Notes: generated by a model not told the origin, from the letters alone. 64,000 bases of DNA from Agrococcus sp. SL85 (GCF_026625845.1 NZ_CP113066.1:1736001-1800000), one strand, 5' to 3'; positions 1 to 8,006 are shown, counted from the first letter of the stretch. Numbers and translations: made by a program.

Positions 1-1
1 C

Positions 2-130
2 GAGTTCGTGCGCTACCCCGGCTTCGAGCAGGACGAGCGCGGCATCGCGAGCGGCATGGGGCCCGACATCGCGTGGACCACCGACCCGGCCGGCAACATC
101 ATCGCGATCATCGAGGGCCCCGACGAGTGA
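2..130 (+). CDS. VOC/glyoxalase-family protein, 3' end only
   Basis: The window opens inside this gene. The frame from base 2 is open and stops with TGA at 128-130, giving the last 42 residues. The tail has a segment reading GMGPDIAWTTDPAGN followed by hydrophobic IIAII. A D-P-x-G-N turn leading into a hydrophobic final strand is typical of the last beta-alpha-beta module of vicinal-oxygen-chelate (glyoxalase/bleomycin-resistance fold) proteins. The metal ligands and substrate cannot be judged because the N-terminal part lies outside the window. It is followed by the repeat-rich gap before ychF. Confidence 0.6.
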   Translation, partial: EFVRYPGFEQDERGIASGMGPDIAWTTDPAGNIIAIIEGPDE

Positions 131-454
131 TGCGCGCCGCGCCCTCCGCTGCGCACGTGCTGCGGCGAGCGGCGCCCTCCACCCCCTGAGCGGCGCCGTG
201 CTGCGGCGAGCGGCGCCATCCGGTTGTGAGTGGCGCCGTTCGGCGGTGAGTGGCGCCGATCGGCTGACTGTGGCGCCAGAATCCAGCCATCTGGCGCCAC
301 TCGCGGCCGAACGTCGCCACTCGACGCTGCACGCGAGGCGGTGGCGCAGCGGCGGGTGTCGCGGCGGCAGGAGGCGCGGCGCAGCAGGCAGCGGCCGCGG
401 ATGCGCGGGGCGCGGGGCCGCGCGCCGCCGCGCCCGCCGCTAGGCTCGACCCTC
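131..454. repeat. Intergenic repeat element 1: 10-bp core at about 20-bp period, capped by a hairpin
   Basis: This gap of about 320 bp has no convincing gene. The decamer GAGCGGCGCC or GAGTGGCGCC starts at about 167, 188, 208, 228 and 248, with a related copy (CTGTGGCGCC) at 268. The period is therefore about 20 bp, with variable ten-base filler between copies. The series ends in a perfect 11-bp stem, GTGGCGCCAGA (270-280) pairing with TCTGGCGCCAC (290-300), and then inverted core remnants. It sits just after the stop of the VOC gene and before the ychF promoter, so termination or a REP-like role is possible. The function is unknown. Confidence 0.7.
441..446 (+). promoter_or_regulatory. -10 box for ychF, leaderless type
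   Basis: TAGGCT lies 8 nt before the GTG start at 455, and there is no Shine-Dalgarno sequence between them. This geometry places the transcription start at or next to the start codon. Confidence 0.5.
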
Positions 455-1528
455 GTGGCACTCACCATCGGCATCGTCGGACTCCCCAACGTGGGCAAGT
501 CCACGCTCTTCAACGCGCTCACCAAGAACACCGTGCTCGCGGCGAACTACCCGTTCGCCACGATCGAGCCGAACATCGGCGTCGTGGAGCTGCCGGATGC
601 GCGCCTGACGCGCCTCGCCGAGATCCACGGCTCGGCCAAGATCCTCCCGGCCACGGTCTCGTTCGTCGACATCGCCGGCATCGTGCGCGGCGCGAGCGAG
701 GGCGAGGGCCTCGGCAACCAGTTCCTCGCGAACATCCGCGAGGCCGACGCGATCGCGCAGGTCGTGCGCGGCTTCGCCGACCCGGACGTCGTGCACGTCG
801 ACGGCGCGGTGAACCCGGCCGACGACATGGAGACGATCAACACCGAGCTGATCCTCGCCGACATGCAGACCCTCGAGAAGGCCATCCCGCGCCTGGAGAA
901 GGAGGTGCGCGGCAAGAAGGCCGACGCGGCCACGCTCGCCGCGGCGGAGGAGGCGAAGGGCATCCTCGACTCGGGCCGCACGCTGCAGCAGGCCGGCTTC
1001 GACACGGCGCCCATCAAGGAGCTCGGCCTCCTCACGGCGAAGCCCGTGCTCTACGTATTCAACGTCGACGAGAGCGTGCTCACCGACGAGGCCCGCCGCG
1101 CGGAGCTCGCCGAGCTCGTCGCGCCCGCGAAGGCCGTCTTCCTCGACGCGAAGGTCGAGTCGGAGCTCATCGACCTCGAGCCCGACGAGGCGCTCGAGCT
1201 GCTGCAGTCGCTCGGCCAGGAGGAGTCCGGGCTCGACCAGCTCGCGCGCGTCGGCTTCGACACGCTCGGCCTGCAGACGTACCTCACCGCGGGCCCCAAG
1301 GAGTCGCGCGCCTGGACGATCCGCCGCGGCTGGACGGCCCCGCAGGCCGCGGGCGTCATCCACACCGACTTCGAGCGCGGCTTCATCAAGGCGGAGGTGG
1401 TCTCGTTCGACGACCTGGACGCCGCCGGCACGATGGCCGAGGCGAAGTCGAAGGGCCGCGTGCGCATCGAGGGCAAGGACTACGTCATGGCCGACGGCGA
1501 CGTGGTCGAGTTCCGCTTCAACGTGTAG
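455..1528 (+). CDS. ychF: YchF, redox-regulated Obg-like ATPase
   Basis: The product is 357 aa, the normal size for bacterial YchF. The P-loop GLPNVGKS is at residues 9-16. The G4 position reads FNVDE instead of the canonical NKxD, which is the change that makes YchF prefer ATP over GTP. A helical coiled-coil insert and a C-terminal TGS-like domain containing IHTDFERGFIKAEVV follow. YchF proteins bind ribosomes and act in translation and oxidative-stress responses. The open frame runs further upstream, but homology begins exactly at the GTG at 455, which is preceded by a TAGGCT box. Downstream lies the foreign 1.6-6.2 kb insert on the opposite strand. Confidence 0.96.
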   Translation: MALTIGIVGLPNVGKSTLFNALTKNTVLAANYPFATIEPNIGVVELPDARLTRLAEIHGSAKILPATVSFVDIAGIVRGASEGEGLGNQFLANIREADAIAQVVRGFADPDVVHVDGAVNPADDMETINTELILADMQTLEKAIPRLEKEVRGKKADAATLAAAEEAKGILDSGRTLQQAGFDTAPIKELGLLTAKPVLYVFNVDESVLTDEARRAELAELVAPAKAVFLDAKVESELIDLEPDEALELLQSLGQEESGLDQLARVGFDTLGLQTYLTAGPKESRAWTIRRGWTAPQAAGVIHTDFERGFIKAEVVSFDDLDAAGTMAEAKSKGRVRIEGKDYVMADGDVVEFRFNV

Positions 1529-1550
1529 TCAGGGGCTGACCGGCCCGGAA

Positions 1551-2279
1551 TCATGCGGAAGTTGTGGCCTCTCGGGCTTCAGAGTCCGCAGAGAGTCCGC
1601 AAGAAGTTGCCATGAGGTCCGCGGCGGCCGCTCGGGTGCGGTCTTCGGCCGTGGGCCACAGGTGCCCGTAGGTGTTTAGGGTCGTCGTCGCTTTGGCGTG
1701 GCCGAGCGCGCGTTGCACGGTCACGACGTCGCAGCCAGCGGCGATTAGGCCCGACGCGTAGAAGTGACGCAGGTCGTGCAGCCGGAACGACTCGAGGCCC
1801 GCTGCGGCGAGGGTCTTGTGCCACCAGTAGCCGACCGTGTTCTGGTGGGGCGGATCGCCGAACGGCCCGACGAACAGCCACTGCTCGTCGCCCCGCACGC
1901 CGATCTCCTCCGCGTGACGGGCGATCATGGCCACGAGCTCGTCGGCGATGAACACGTCGCGCTCGCTGCCGTGCTTCGGGGGAGTGACCTTGATCTTGCC
2001 CGCGCCGGCCCGTTGTACCTGCCGCCCGACGTGCATCTGGCGCTTGAGAAACTGCACGTCGCCGAGCTGCATACCGGACGCCTCTCCGAGCCGTAAACCG
2101 GCGAACGCGCACAGGGCGATGTAGAGGCGGAACCAGTCCGGTGCGGCGCTCATAGCGGCGCTGACGGCGTCGGGGGAGGGAATCTGCATCGCGTGCTGGG
2201 CGCGACGGATGCGGGGCAGCTTTACGCCCTCGGAAGGATCACGCGCGATGAGACGATCGCGCGCCGCGGCGCGCAGCAC
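1551..2279 (-). pseudogene. Tyrosine recombinase/integrase, N-terminally truncated
   Basis: The product is 242 aa and contains only the catalytic half of a phage-type integrase. All catalytic positions are visible: Arg63 (in GLRLGEA), a candidate beta-hairpin Lys near 102, His168 and Arg171 (in LHDLRH), His194 (in LGHAK) and nucleophile Tyr204 (in NTYGHLW). Residues 1-10 match the middle of such proteins, so about 130 residues of arm-binding and core-binding domain are missing. In the same frame a stop lies only five codons upstream (2292-2294), within a hairpin, confirming the loss. The 3' end overlaps the 22-bp direct repeat at 1583, a common arrangement for an att core. It is probably inactive or unable to bind att arms. 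Confidence 0.8.
1583..1604. repeat. Candidate att site, left copy
   Basis: This 22-bp repeat begins AGTCCGCAGA and contains two AGTCCGCA octamers 11 bp apart. It overlaps the 3' end of the integrase frame. One base (position 11, G) differs from the right copy. Confidence 0.55.
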
Positions 2280-2280
2280 C

Positions 2281-2310
2281 GGTCGGGCCGGTCACCACGA
2301 CGGCCCGACC
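2281..2310. terminator. Hairpin between the small membrane gene and the integrase remnant
   Basis: Perfect 10-bp arms GGTCGGGCCG (2281-2290) and CGGCCCGACC (2301-2310) enclose a 10-nt loop. It follows the stop of the minus-strand gene at 2334 and directly abuts the truncated start of the integrase frame. It could terminate the small gene and leave the integrase fragment untranscribed. No clear T-run is present. Confidence 0.5.
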
Positions 2311-2333
2311 GGAGTCGCGCTCATCTCGCAGCG

Positions 2334-2762
2334 CTACCGCGACAGCATTCGAGCCGCGCGGCCCAGCACTCGCCCAAAGCGCACATGCCCTCCATCTGAT
2401 AGAGCAGACGGCATCGTCGCCTCAGCAGCCTCCTGTTTGAGCCGGTCCGCAAGCTCCCTCAAGTCGTCGAGCTTGGCGATCATCGCGAAGTAGATCAAGA
2501 CGACGCCGAGCCCGAGCAGCACGAAGTAAGCCGTGCCTCCGCCGCCCTCGAGGGTGCCGTCGGAGGCAATCAGGCCGACCGACCACAACAGCAGAGCGAA
2601 CATCGTCGAAAGCGCCACCAGATACACGACCCACACCGCACGCGCCCAACGATGCGGCCGACCCACATCGCTCCTCGCCTGCGCTCGACCGAAGGCCAGC
2701 ACAACGAAGAAGATCGGCACGGTCGTCGCGACAAACGGCGCGAGGTCGTCACTCAAGTCCAC
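2334..2762 (-). CDS. Hypothetical three-helix membrane protein
   Basis: The product is 142 aa from a GTG start. Three hydrophobic segments are evident: about residues 10-25 (APFVATTVPIFFVVLAF), 43-65 (WVVYLVALSTMFALLLWSVG) and 77-97 (TAYFVLLGLGVVLIYFAMIA). A charged helical tail (LDDLRELADRLKQEAAE) follows. I do not recognise a family. It is the second minus-strand gene of the insert and is followed by the hairpin at 2281-2310. Its codon use is less GC-rich than that of the flanking chromosome. Confidence 0.55.
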   Translation of the reverse strand: MDLSDDLAPFVATTVPIFFVVLAFGRAQARSDVGRPHRWARAVWVVYLVALSTMFALLLWSVGLIASDGTLEGGGGTAYFVLLGLGVVLIYFAMIAKLDDLRELADRLKQEAAEATMPSALSDGGHVRFGRVLGRAARMLSR

Positions 2763-3023
2763 GCTCGGACACTACGGCCCAGCGCCAACACCTAGGACAC
2801 CCACCCAGGGGTGCCCTATCACCCTCACCAGCAGGCCCTCCGGGGTTAGCAGGCTTCTCTCTCCGGCTTTTTTCACCAGAGCGGCACGTGCGAGGAGAAG
2901 GAACGCGGGTGTCGCCCACGGAGGTGTTGACGGCCTGTTGCCGTGGAAAAAACACTACGGACAGATGTTGCCTAGCGCCGGAGGGCCGGAGAGGAGGCGC
3001 ATAGGGAGGGGTGCCCCTGCTCT
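2763..3023. other. Gap inside the insert, no gene seen
   Basis: This 261-bp stretch lies between two minus-strand genes of the insert. Short frames exist on both strands, but none has coding-like codon bias or a convincing ribosome site. It contains a small inverted repeat of AGGACACCC/GGGTGCCCT type near 2796-2818 that may form a weak hairpin. Confidence 0.4.
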
Positions 3024-3566
3024 TCAGGTTTGCTGGTCTGAGCGCTGGCCGGGCGATGCAGCTTTGGCTTCGCCTGTCGCGCTACCCGGAATCGCCGTGA
3101 GGCTCCTCCTCCATTCGCTGCCGCGCTGATGCATCTTCCCGAGAACCGCGATGACGCCATCGCGTGCGCGGATTAGTAGGGGCATCAGGACAAGTAGAAC
3201 GGCCGCGATGATGAGGTCCGGGTAGACGCCTTCCCATCGCAGGCCCTGGATGGTCTTGATGAGTGCGAGCACTAGTAGACCGATGGCGGATCCTCCGGAG
3301 GCGAGTGCCGCCACCCTGATCACTTCCGGCCAGATGCTTCGGATCCGCGGCTCTGGGATGGCCTCTCGGATGGCGGCATCCAACAGTTTGTGGGTGTCCG
3401 GGTGGGCGTCGATCGCTCCTGCAGCCGACGCGAGTTTTTCTAGTTCGCGAATGTGACTCGGTACGCTCTGCGCGCCGATGACGGCGGCAAGAATCACCGA
3501 GGTCGCGGCGATCACGCCGACGATTATCGTGGAGTCCACAGGAGAGCCGGTGTCGAAGATGCCCAC
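3024..3566 (-). CDS. Hypothetical membrane protein
   Basis: The product is 180 aa from GTG. The N-terminal hydrophobic segment is at about residues 13-33 (IIVGVIAATSVILAAVIGA). Two further segments are near 87-107 (VAALASGGSAIGLLVLALI) and 118-133 (LIIAAVLLVLMPLLI), and the tail is polar and basic. No family was recognised. It lies 14 bp downstream of the small gene ending at 3581 on the same strand, so the two may be co-transcribed. Confidence 0.5.
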   Translation of the reverse strand: MGIFDTGSPVDSTIIVGVIAATSVILAAVIGAQSVPSHIRELEKLASAAGAIDAHPDTHKLLDAAIREAIPEPRIRSIWPEVIRVAALASGGSAIGLLVLALIKTIQGLRWEGVYPDLIIAAVLLVLMPLLIRARDGVIAVLGKMHQRGSEWRRSLTAIPGSATGEAKAASPGQRSDQQT

Positions 3567-3580
3567 TGCCTACCGGCCGC

Positions 3581-3754
3581 TTACGCGACCACTGCGCCGC
3601 GGCTTCCGCCGGACCCGCCCTTAGTGACGACTGTTGCGTAGCCGCTCACGAGCGACTCAATACCCTCGGCGCTGATAGCGCTCCCCGACACCGTGACGAT
3701 GCGGCTGAGGATGGCTTCTGCGGCGTTGTCACGCAGCTCAGGATCGATTGGCAT
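3581..3754 (-). CDS. Hypothetical small protein (57 aa)
   Basis: The start is placed at the ATG at 3754 because GGAG lies 6 nt upstream. A TTG at 3781 would add nine residues. The product is a soluble-looking peptide with a helical N-terminus (PELRDNAAEAILSRIVTV) and a Gly/Ser-rich tail. It sits immediately upstream of the 180-aa membrane protein on the same strand and may be translated with it. The function is unknown. Confidence 0.4.
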   Translation of the reverse strand: MPIDPELRDNAAEAILSRIVTVSGSAISAEGIESLVSGYATVVTKGGSGGSRGAVVA

Positions 3755-3897
3755 GGTGTCTCCGATAGTAGTTTCACTCAACCTATGCGGCGAGAGCCAG
3801 TCAGTTCACGCCCCGGCGGAGTTCTATGTCGGCGCCTGTCTCAGCAGTCGTCAGCGCCTCTTCGCCCGCCGCCGCGCATGTCATCTCGGAGTCGAGA

Positions 3898-4623
3898 TCA
3901 AGTGTGTCGATGGCCGTTCATGTCTCTCGGCGTAGGCATCGAACCGTCAGGCTTGGCGCGAAGGATTGGCGAGGGCGTGCCCGGCTCGGGCAGGAAGGTC
4001 TCAGGCTTCCACTTCGCCGGCTGCTCGAATGTCGACCCGTTCGCATCGCTAACGGTCTCGGGTAGCTGGCTGTTGCGGAGTTTGTCTCGCCCGATGATTC
4101 GGGAAGCGGGCATCAGCTGCTTGAGCTCTTCAGAGTGGCGTCCCGGAGGGAAAAACGCCGCGTAGAAGCCGGATGGATTGAGACGCATCGCTTCGCGCAC
4201 CGCAGGCGCGGCGTCGCTGTCCCCCGATAGGAGGAAGTAGTCATCGGCCTCGGGCGCGATCGCATCGCGAGCGATCGCGAGCGCAAGGTTGACGTCGGTC
4301 TCTTTCTCCTCATACGACGTCCACTCCGCTCCGCAGGCCTTGCATGCAACTGACTTCGATTGGTAGCGACCCAGCCTGACCGCGATGCGTTCGGGGTGCA
4401 ATGCCTCGAGCGCCGCGATGTACGTATCCTGCCGCGATAGCGCTTCTGAGTCATCCAGGACGCGAGCGGAGAAGTAGTTGACTCGGACCACCTCAGAGTC
4501 GGGTCGATAGTTCTCCATGAGTCGAACCAGGTCGAGCCAGAGGTATCGATGAGCGAAGGAGTCGCGGACTCCGTTGTAGAGGTTGAAGCCATCCACGTAG
4601 GCGATGAGTTTTTTCCGCGACAT
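3898..4623 (-). CDS. NYN-domain (PIN-like) putative ribonuclease
   Basis: The product is 241 aa from the ATG at 4623. An in-frame GTG at 4677 would add 18 residues but lies beyond a palindrome that looks regulatory. The NYN/LabA-type fold is recognisable by YVDGFN (Asp11), KETDVNLALA (Asp110) and LSGDSD (Asp135 and Asp137), the four acidic residues expected for the metal site. A CKACG pair at 94-98 is a partial zinc-knuckle-like insert. The tail beyond about residue 190 is polar and Pro-rich. NYN proteins are RNases or RNA-handling factors, and some act in phage defence or RNA decay. Its target here is unknown. Confidence 0.8.
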   Translation of the reverse strand: MSRKKLIAYVDGFNLYNGVRDSFAHRYLWLDLVRLMENYRPDSEVVRVNYFSARVLDDSEALSRQDTYIAALEALHPERIAVRLGRYQSKSVACKACGAEWTSYEEKETDVNLALAIARDAIAPEADDYFLLSGDSDAAPAVREAMRLNPSGFYAAFFPPGRHSEELKQLMPASRIIGRDKLRNSQLPETVSDANGSTFEQPAKWKPETFLPEPGTPSPILRAKPDGSMPTPRDMNGHRHT

Positions 4624-4644
4624 GAAGCGATCGTAGTCTTGGGC

Positions 4645-4664
4645 GTACCACGTATCGGTGGTAC
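4645..4664. promoter_or_regulatory. Palindrome upstream of the NYN gene, possible operator
   Basis: GTACCAC (4645-4651) and GTGGTAC (4658-4664) form perfect 7-bp arms around a 6-bp spacer. The site lies 21-41 bp before the ATG at 4623, which suits repressor binding or an mRNA hairpin near the ribosome site. Confidence 0.4.
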
Positions 4665-4710
4665 GTTTGTGGCACACCCCACATCGGTTGAGGCATCCCA
4701 GCTGGTGTTT

Positions 4711-4739
4711 GACGGCCCCCTCTTCGGAGCGGGGCCGTC
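4711..4739. terminator. Hairpin between minus-strand insert genes
   Basis: GACGGCCCC (4711-4719) pairs with GGGGCCGTC (4731-4739), followed on the plus strand by GTTGTGT. It lies in the 277-bp gap between the gene ending at 4901 and the NYN gene. It probably ends the upstream minus-strand transcript. No gene was seen in the rest of this gap. Confidence 0.5.
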
Positions 4740-4900
4740 GTTGTGTCTTCGAGGCGCGTCAGGCTGCTCAGGCGTTGAGCGGCGGCTTCTGCGGCATGAG
4801 CGGCCGAGAAGGCGGCAGGTCCCCGCCGGATAGTGATCGCCGGCTTGCGTGCTCGTAGAGCGCGAGGACGCCGGCGTAACGCCACGTCTCTAGCGATGCG

Positions 4901-5200
4901 TCATCCCTTGCCCGGACGATTGCCGTCGTAGTCCGCGTGCCACTCCAGGAACGGGGGCACCTTGATCGTGATGCAGCCGCCCTTCAGCGGTCCCATGTCG
5001 TTCGGGGACACGAGGAGGCGAACCTCGACCTCATCGAGCTCTTGGTCGCCAACCGCGTCACGAGCAGCCGCGAGGATCGCGTCATTGACAGACTCGACAC
5101 TCGGGGTAGATGCCGCGGTCGGGTGCTCGGAGCGCCGCTTTGCGATCTCGGGGTCCGTCATGTGAGCTTCGATGTACTGACGGGTCAGCTTCAGCGCCAT
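4901..5200 (-). CDS. Hypothetical protein (99 aa)
   Basis: The start is set at the ATG at 5200 because GGAG lies 7 nt upstream; the frame is open further to 5284. The product is soluble, with a helical N-terminus (LTRQYIEAHMTDPEIAKRR) and a C-terminal alpha/beta-looking part containing ELDEVEVRLLVSPNDMGPLK and ending in NRPGKG. No family was recognised. It is carried by the insert and separated from its neighbours by gaps of about 240 bp. Confidence 0.5.
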   Translation of the reverse strand: MALKLTRQYIEAHMTDPEIAKRRSEHPTAASTPSVESVNDAILAAARDAVGDQELDEVEVRLLVSPNDMGPLKGGCITIKVPPFLEWHADYDGNRPGKG

Positions 5201-5441
5201 TGCGGTCTCCGATCTCGGTCTTGACGCCAGTGTGACCCCAGCGCCGCGCTTCTGCAACAGCGTCTGTTTAAGTGTGCGCGCCAACCACAGCCCTCCACGA
5301 TCGTCTCGGCTCGCAGTTCGAGCCGAGCAAGAGCAGCCGTACGATCGCGGGTGATGTCCTTGAGTGGCCTGGGGAAAGCCCGAACGGCTGGACTGGTCGC
5401 TACGGGGTCTTGCAGGCTCTCGGGTCGCGGGACGCGCCCAG

Positions 5442-5990
5442 TCAGCCGGCGAGCCCCAGAACGGTCGCGATTGCGGAGGGCAGCGATACGACGACCGCCA
5501 GGCCAGCGATACCCAGGCCCAGCCAGGTGAGCTTCGTCGCCACCTGCTGGCTTGCGGCGCTCTGCTTCATGGCTTCTCGCTGCGTGTCGAGTAGTGCCGA
5601 CTGCGCCATGACCTGCCGACTCAGAAGTTCCGTCATTGCATCGAGCCGTTCGACCTGCGCTTCGACGGATTCCGCGATGTCGTGCTGAACGGGGTCGATG
5701 GATACGTTCATGAGCCGAGAATCGAGGAGCTCGGGGAAGCGCTTCTCCAACGGTTGCGGCTCCCACATGTGGGCCGGCCCGACGATGTCGCGCATGGCGC
5801 CCAACCAGCCGTTGTCCACTTTCGCCGCGGCCGCGACAGCGGCACTCACCTGCGATGCGGTGTCCTCGGTGAAGCCGGCCAGTTCTGCGAGGCGCATAGT
5901 CGGGATCTCACGGAGCGGTCTGTGCGGTTCGTCGCGCTGGGCGTCCTCTGAGGCATCGTCCGGGGGCCGGCGCGGGTCTTTGTCGCTCAT
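5442..5990 (-). CDS. Hypothetical C-terminally membrane-anchored protein
   Basis: The product is 182 aa if started at the ATG at 5990; a GTG at 6017 would add nine residues. The order is an acidic polar N-terminus, a helical middle with a heptad-like stretch (ESVEAQVERLDAMTELLSRQ), and one C-terminal membrane segment (WLGLGIAGLAVVVSLPSAIA). The layout is a tail-anchored coiled-coil protein. No family was recognised. It is the first gene of the insert reading from the right-hand repeat. Confidence 0.5.
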   Translation of the reverse strand: MSDKDPRRPPDDASEDAQRDEPHRPLREIPTMRLAELAGFTEDTASQVSAAVAAAAKVDNGWLGAMRDIVGPAHMWEPQPLEKRFPELLDSRLMNVSIDPVQHDIAESVEAQVERLDAMTELLSRQVMAQSALLDTQREAMKQSAASQQVATKLTWLGLGIAGLAVVVSLPSAIATVLGLAG

Positions 5991-6168
5991 GGCAGCAACG
6001 TACTTCTCACCGCCCACCTATGCCGGGCGTGCGATCGCTCGGCATCGAGGCTCTTGCTGTCGGAGCAGAGTAGTCGCCTTCACTGCAGAGCACATCCTGT
6101 TGCAGCACTGTTCCGCAGTACGGGCGCGCATCCACCGGGAAGTCGAGCATGGCGCGAGGCTAGCCCTC

Positions 6169-6190
6169 AGTCCGCAGAAAGTCCGCAAGA
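6169..6190. repeat. Candidate att site, right copy
   Basis: This 22-bp repeat matches 1583-1604 at 21 of 22 positions in the same orientation. It lies outside the last insert gene and marks the probable right boundary. Confidence 0.55.
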
Positions 6191-6250
6191 GCTTCCGTCG
6201 AGGGCAGTACGCCACAATGACCACATGACCCTGATTCCGCTGAACGACAG

Positions 6251-6267
6251 GGGAGTCAGTGACTCCC
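6251..6267. promoter_or_regulatory. Perfect 17-bp palindrome upstream of the serine hydrolase
   Basis: GGGAGTCA-G-TGACTCCC is perfectly symmetrical and ends 40 bp before the GTG at 6308. It is a candidate operator. It lies between the right repeat of the insert and the chromosomal gene. Confidence 0.35.
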
Positions 6268-6307
6268 AACTGCTGACTGACCGGTCGCAGTCGTTCCGCT
6301 TCCACGT

Positions 6308-7370
6308 GTGATCGTGGGCCACCGCGGGTCGTTCGCCAGCCTCGAAGACCTCCTGGCGGCAGCGCCCGCGAGCCCCGGCCTCAGCGCGGCGGTGCTCGGC
6401 GAGGACGGCGACGTGGCGGCGGCGGGCGTCGGCCTGCTCGCGGCCGACGGGCAGCGCCCGGTCGGCACGGCCTCGATGTTCCACGCGGCGTCGATGAGCA
6501 AGCTCGTCACGGCCGTCGTGGTGCTCCGCCTCGTGGCGCGGGGGCTCCTCGACCTCGATGCGGACATCGCGGGGCGCACAGGCGGCTGGACGCTGCCGCG
6601 GGCGCAGTCGGACGCCGCCGTCTCGCTCCGGACGCTGCTGAGCCACCACGGCGGCATCGAGGACGACGACGACGCCTTCGGGCCGCTGCGCGACGGGCAG
6701 GCGACGCCGTCGCTCGAGGAGGTGCTGCGCGGCGAGCACCCTCTGGTGCCGCGCCCGGTCCGCGGGGTCCGCGCGCCGGGGGAGGCCTTCGTCTACTCCG
6801 ACGCCGGGTACTGCGTCGTCGAGCAGGTGCTGGCATCGAGCACGCGCACGCCCTTCGCCGAGCTCGCCCGCGAGCTCGTGCTCGAGCCGCTCGGCATGGC
6901 CCGCAGCGGGTTCGGCGTCCCGCCGCGCGATGACGCCGACGTCGCCGACGGCCACGATGCGCGCGGCGCGGTCATTGCGGAGCGGCGGCCCGACTATCCC
7001 TACCAAGCCGCCGCGGGCCTCTGGTCGACCCCCTCCGACCTCGCGCTGCTGCTGCGGGAGCTCGGACTGGCGCTCCGTGGCGTGGGAGCGCTCGGCATCC
7101 CGCCGTCGCTCGCCGCGGCGCAGCCTGCGCCCGCAGCCGGGCGCCCCGTGGGCGGGCCTCGGCGTGCTGCTCGGCGGCGCGCCCGAGCGGCCGCGCGCGG
7201 TCTCGCTGGGATGGGGCGAGGGGTTCCAGTGCATGCTCCGCGCCGTGCCGCACGAGGGCCGCGCGGTCGTCGTGATGACGAACGCCGACCCGGGCGTGCC
7301 CCAGGAGGCCTCGATCACGGGTCGCGTCGTCGCGCTGCTCGAGGCGGAGGCGCGGTCGCCCGAGGCCTGA
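6308..7370 (+). pseudogene. Serine beta-lactamase-like hydrolase, frameshifted as read
   Basis: After removing one base at 7122-7126 the product is 353 aa, normal for class C beta-lactamase/DD-peptidase-fold hydrolases. Ser62-Met-Ser-Lys65 is the SxxK nucleophile motif. Tyr163-Ser-Asp is the YxN-equivalent triad, and SHHGGI at about 112 is a typical family turn. The C-terminal half (GWGEGFQCMLRAVPHEGR, ending RSPEA) is in the +1 frame. The break lies at CAGCCTG, where CAGCTG would keep the frame. It has no signal peptide, so it is likely cytoplasmic, and its substrate is unknown. Whether the break is real depends on the AGCT artefact described in the findings. Confidence 0.8.
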
Positions 7371-7388
7371 GGCCGCGCCAGCGCGCCG

Positions 7389-7878
7389 TCAGGCCCCGCG
7401 CGCCGCGCGCTCGTCGCGCAGCCGCTCGAGGTTCTGCAGCGGGCTCCAGGCGCCGATCCGCGGGTGGTCGATCGTGACGCCCACGACCCCGGCCGCGCTC
7501 AGGGACACGGCCCAGTCGAGCGCGCCCGGCAGCGGCATGCCGAACATCGGCACCGGCTCGCCCTCCGCCACCAGCCCTGCACCGTGCGCGGCGTCCCTCG
7601 CCCGCTCGGCGGTGCTGAACGCGCAGAGCATCGCACCCTGCGGCGCGGCCAGCGCGTAGGGCTGCGGGCTCTCCGGCGTGCCGCGGTTCACGAAGAACCA
7701 GTGGTCGAGCGCGGTGACGGCGCGCCACAGCGCGACCTGCGGCTCGATCCGCTCGGGCGCCGCGCGGCACGCCGCATCGAGCCGGTCGAGCCTGCGCGAG
7801 CACCGCCGGGGTCGGCGGGGGCGGCGGCGAGGCCGCGCCGTCGGGTGCGGCCTCGGGGCGATCGGGTCGCTCGTGCAT
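7389..7878 (-). pseudogene. SseB-like/unknown protein, frameshifted as read
   Basis: The start at the ATG at 7878 has GGAG about 8 nt upstream. With one base removed at 7789-7793 the product is 162 aa. A Pro-rich N-terminus is followed by LDRLDAACRA, then an alpha/beta region including LDHWFFVNRG, a central stretch AMLCAFSTAERARD, and a Gly/Ile-rich C-terminal part with VGVTIDHPRIGAWSPLQN. Short two-domain proteins with this look are often labelled SseB N-terminal-like, but that is a weak match. The break reads CAGGCTC in the coding strand, where CAGCTC restores the frame. Confidence 0.55.
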
Positions 7879-8006
7879 CTCGGCTCCTCTGGTCGACGTC
7901 GCCTCCACCGTGCCAGGTGGTGGCCCGCGCTCCCTGAGCGGCGCCGCCGAGCGCGCCGCGGAGCAGGATTCCCAGTCATCGCACATGTTCGGGGGCGAGC
8001 GAGATG

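Larger units (their letters stand above)
1583..6190. mobile_element. Putative integrated element (genomic islet) flanked by 22-bp direct repeats
   Basis: Two copies of a 22-bp sequence, 21 of 22 identical, lie 4,586 bp apart (1583-1604 and 6169-6190). Between them GC content is visibly lower than in the roughly 70+ percent GC flanks, codon use is less G/C-biased at the third position, and all seven genes are on the minus strand. A tyrosine integrase remnant lies at one end. These are the usual marks of an integrative element. None of the cargo is recognisable as phage structural or conjugation genes, so it may be a decayed or satellite-like element. The boundaries are inferred only from the repeats. 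Confidence 0.6.

Noticed and set aside
440..1363. Long open frames antisense to real genes (also 10216-43860 and others on both strands)
   Set aside because: They are by-products of high GC third positions; their translations are Arg/Ala/Gly-rich or compositionally odd and show no family motifs.
1551..6200. Complete prophage
   Set aside because: No capsid, terminase, portal, lysis or replication genes; only a truncated integrase and small unknown genes.
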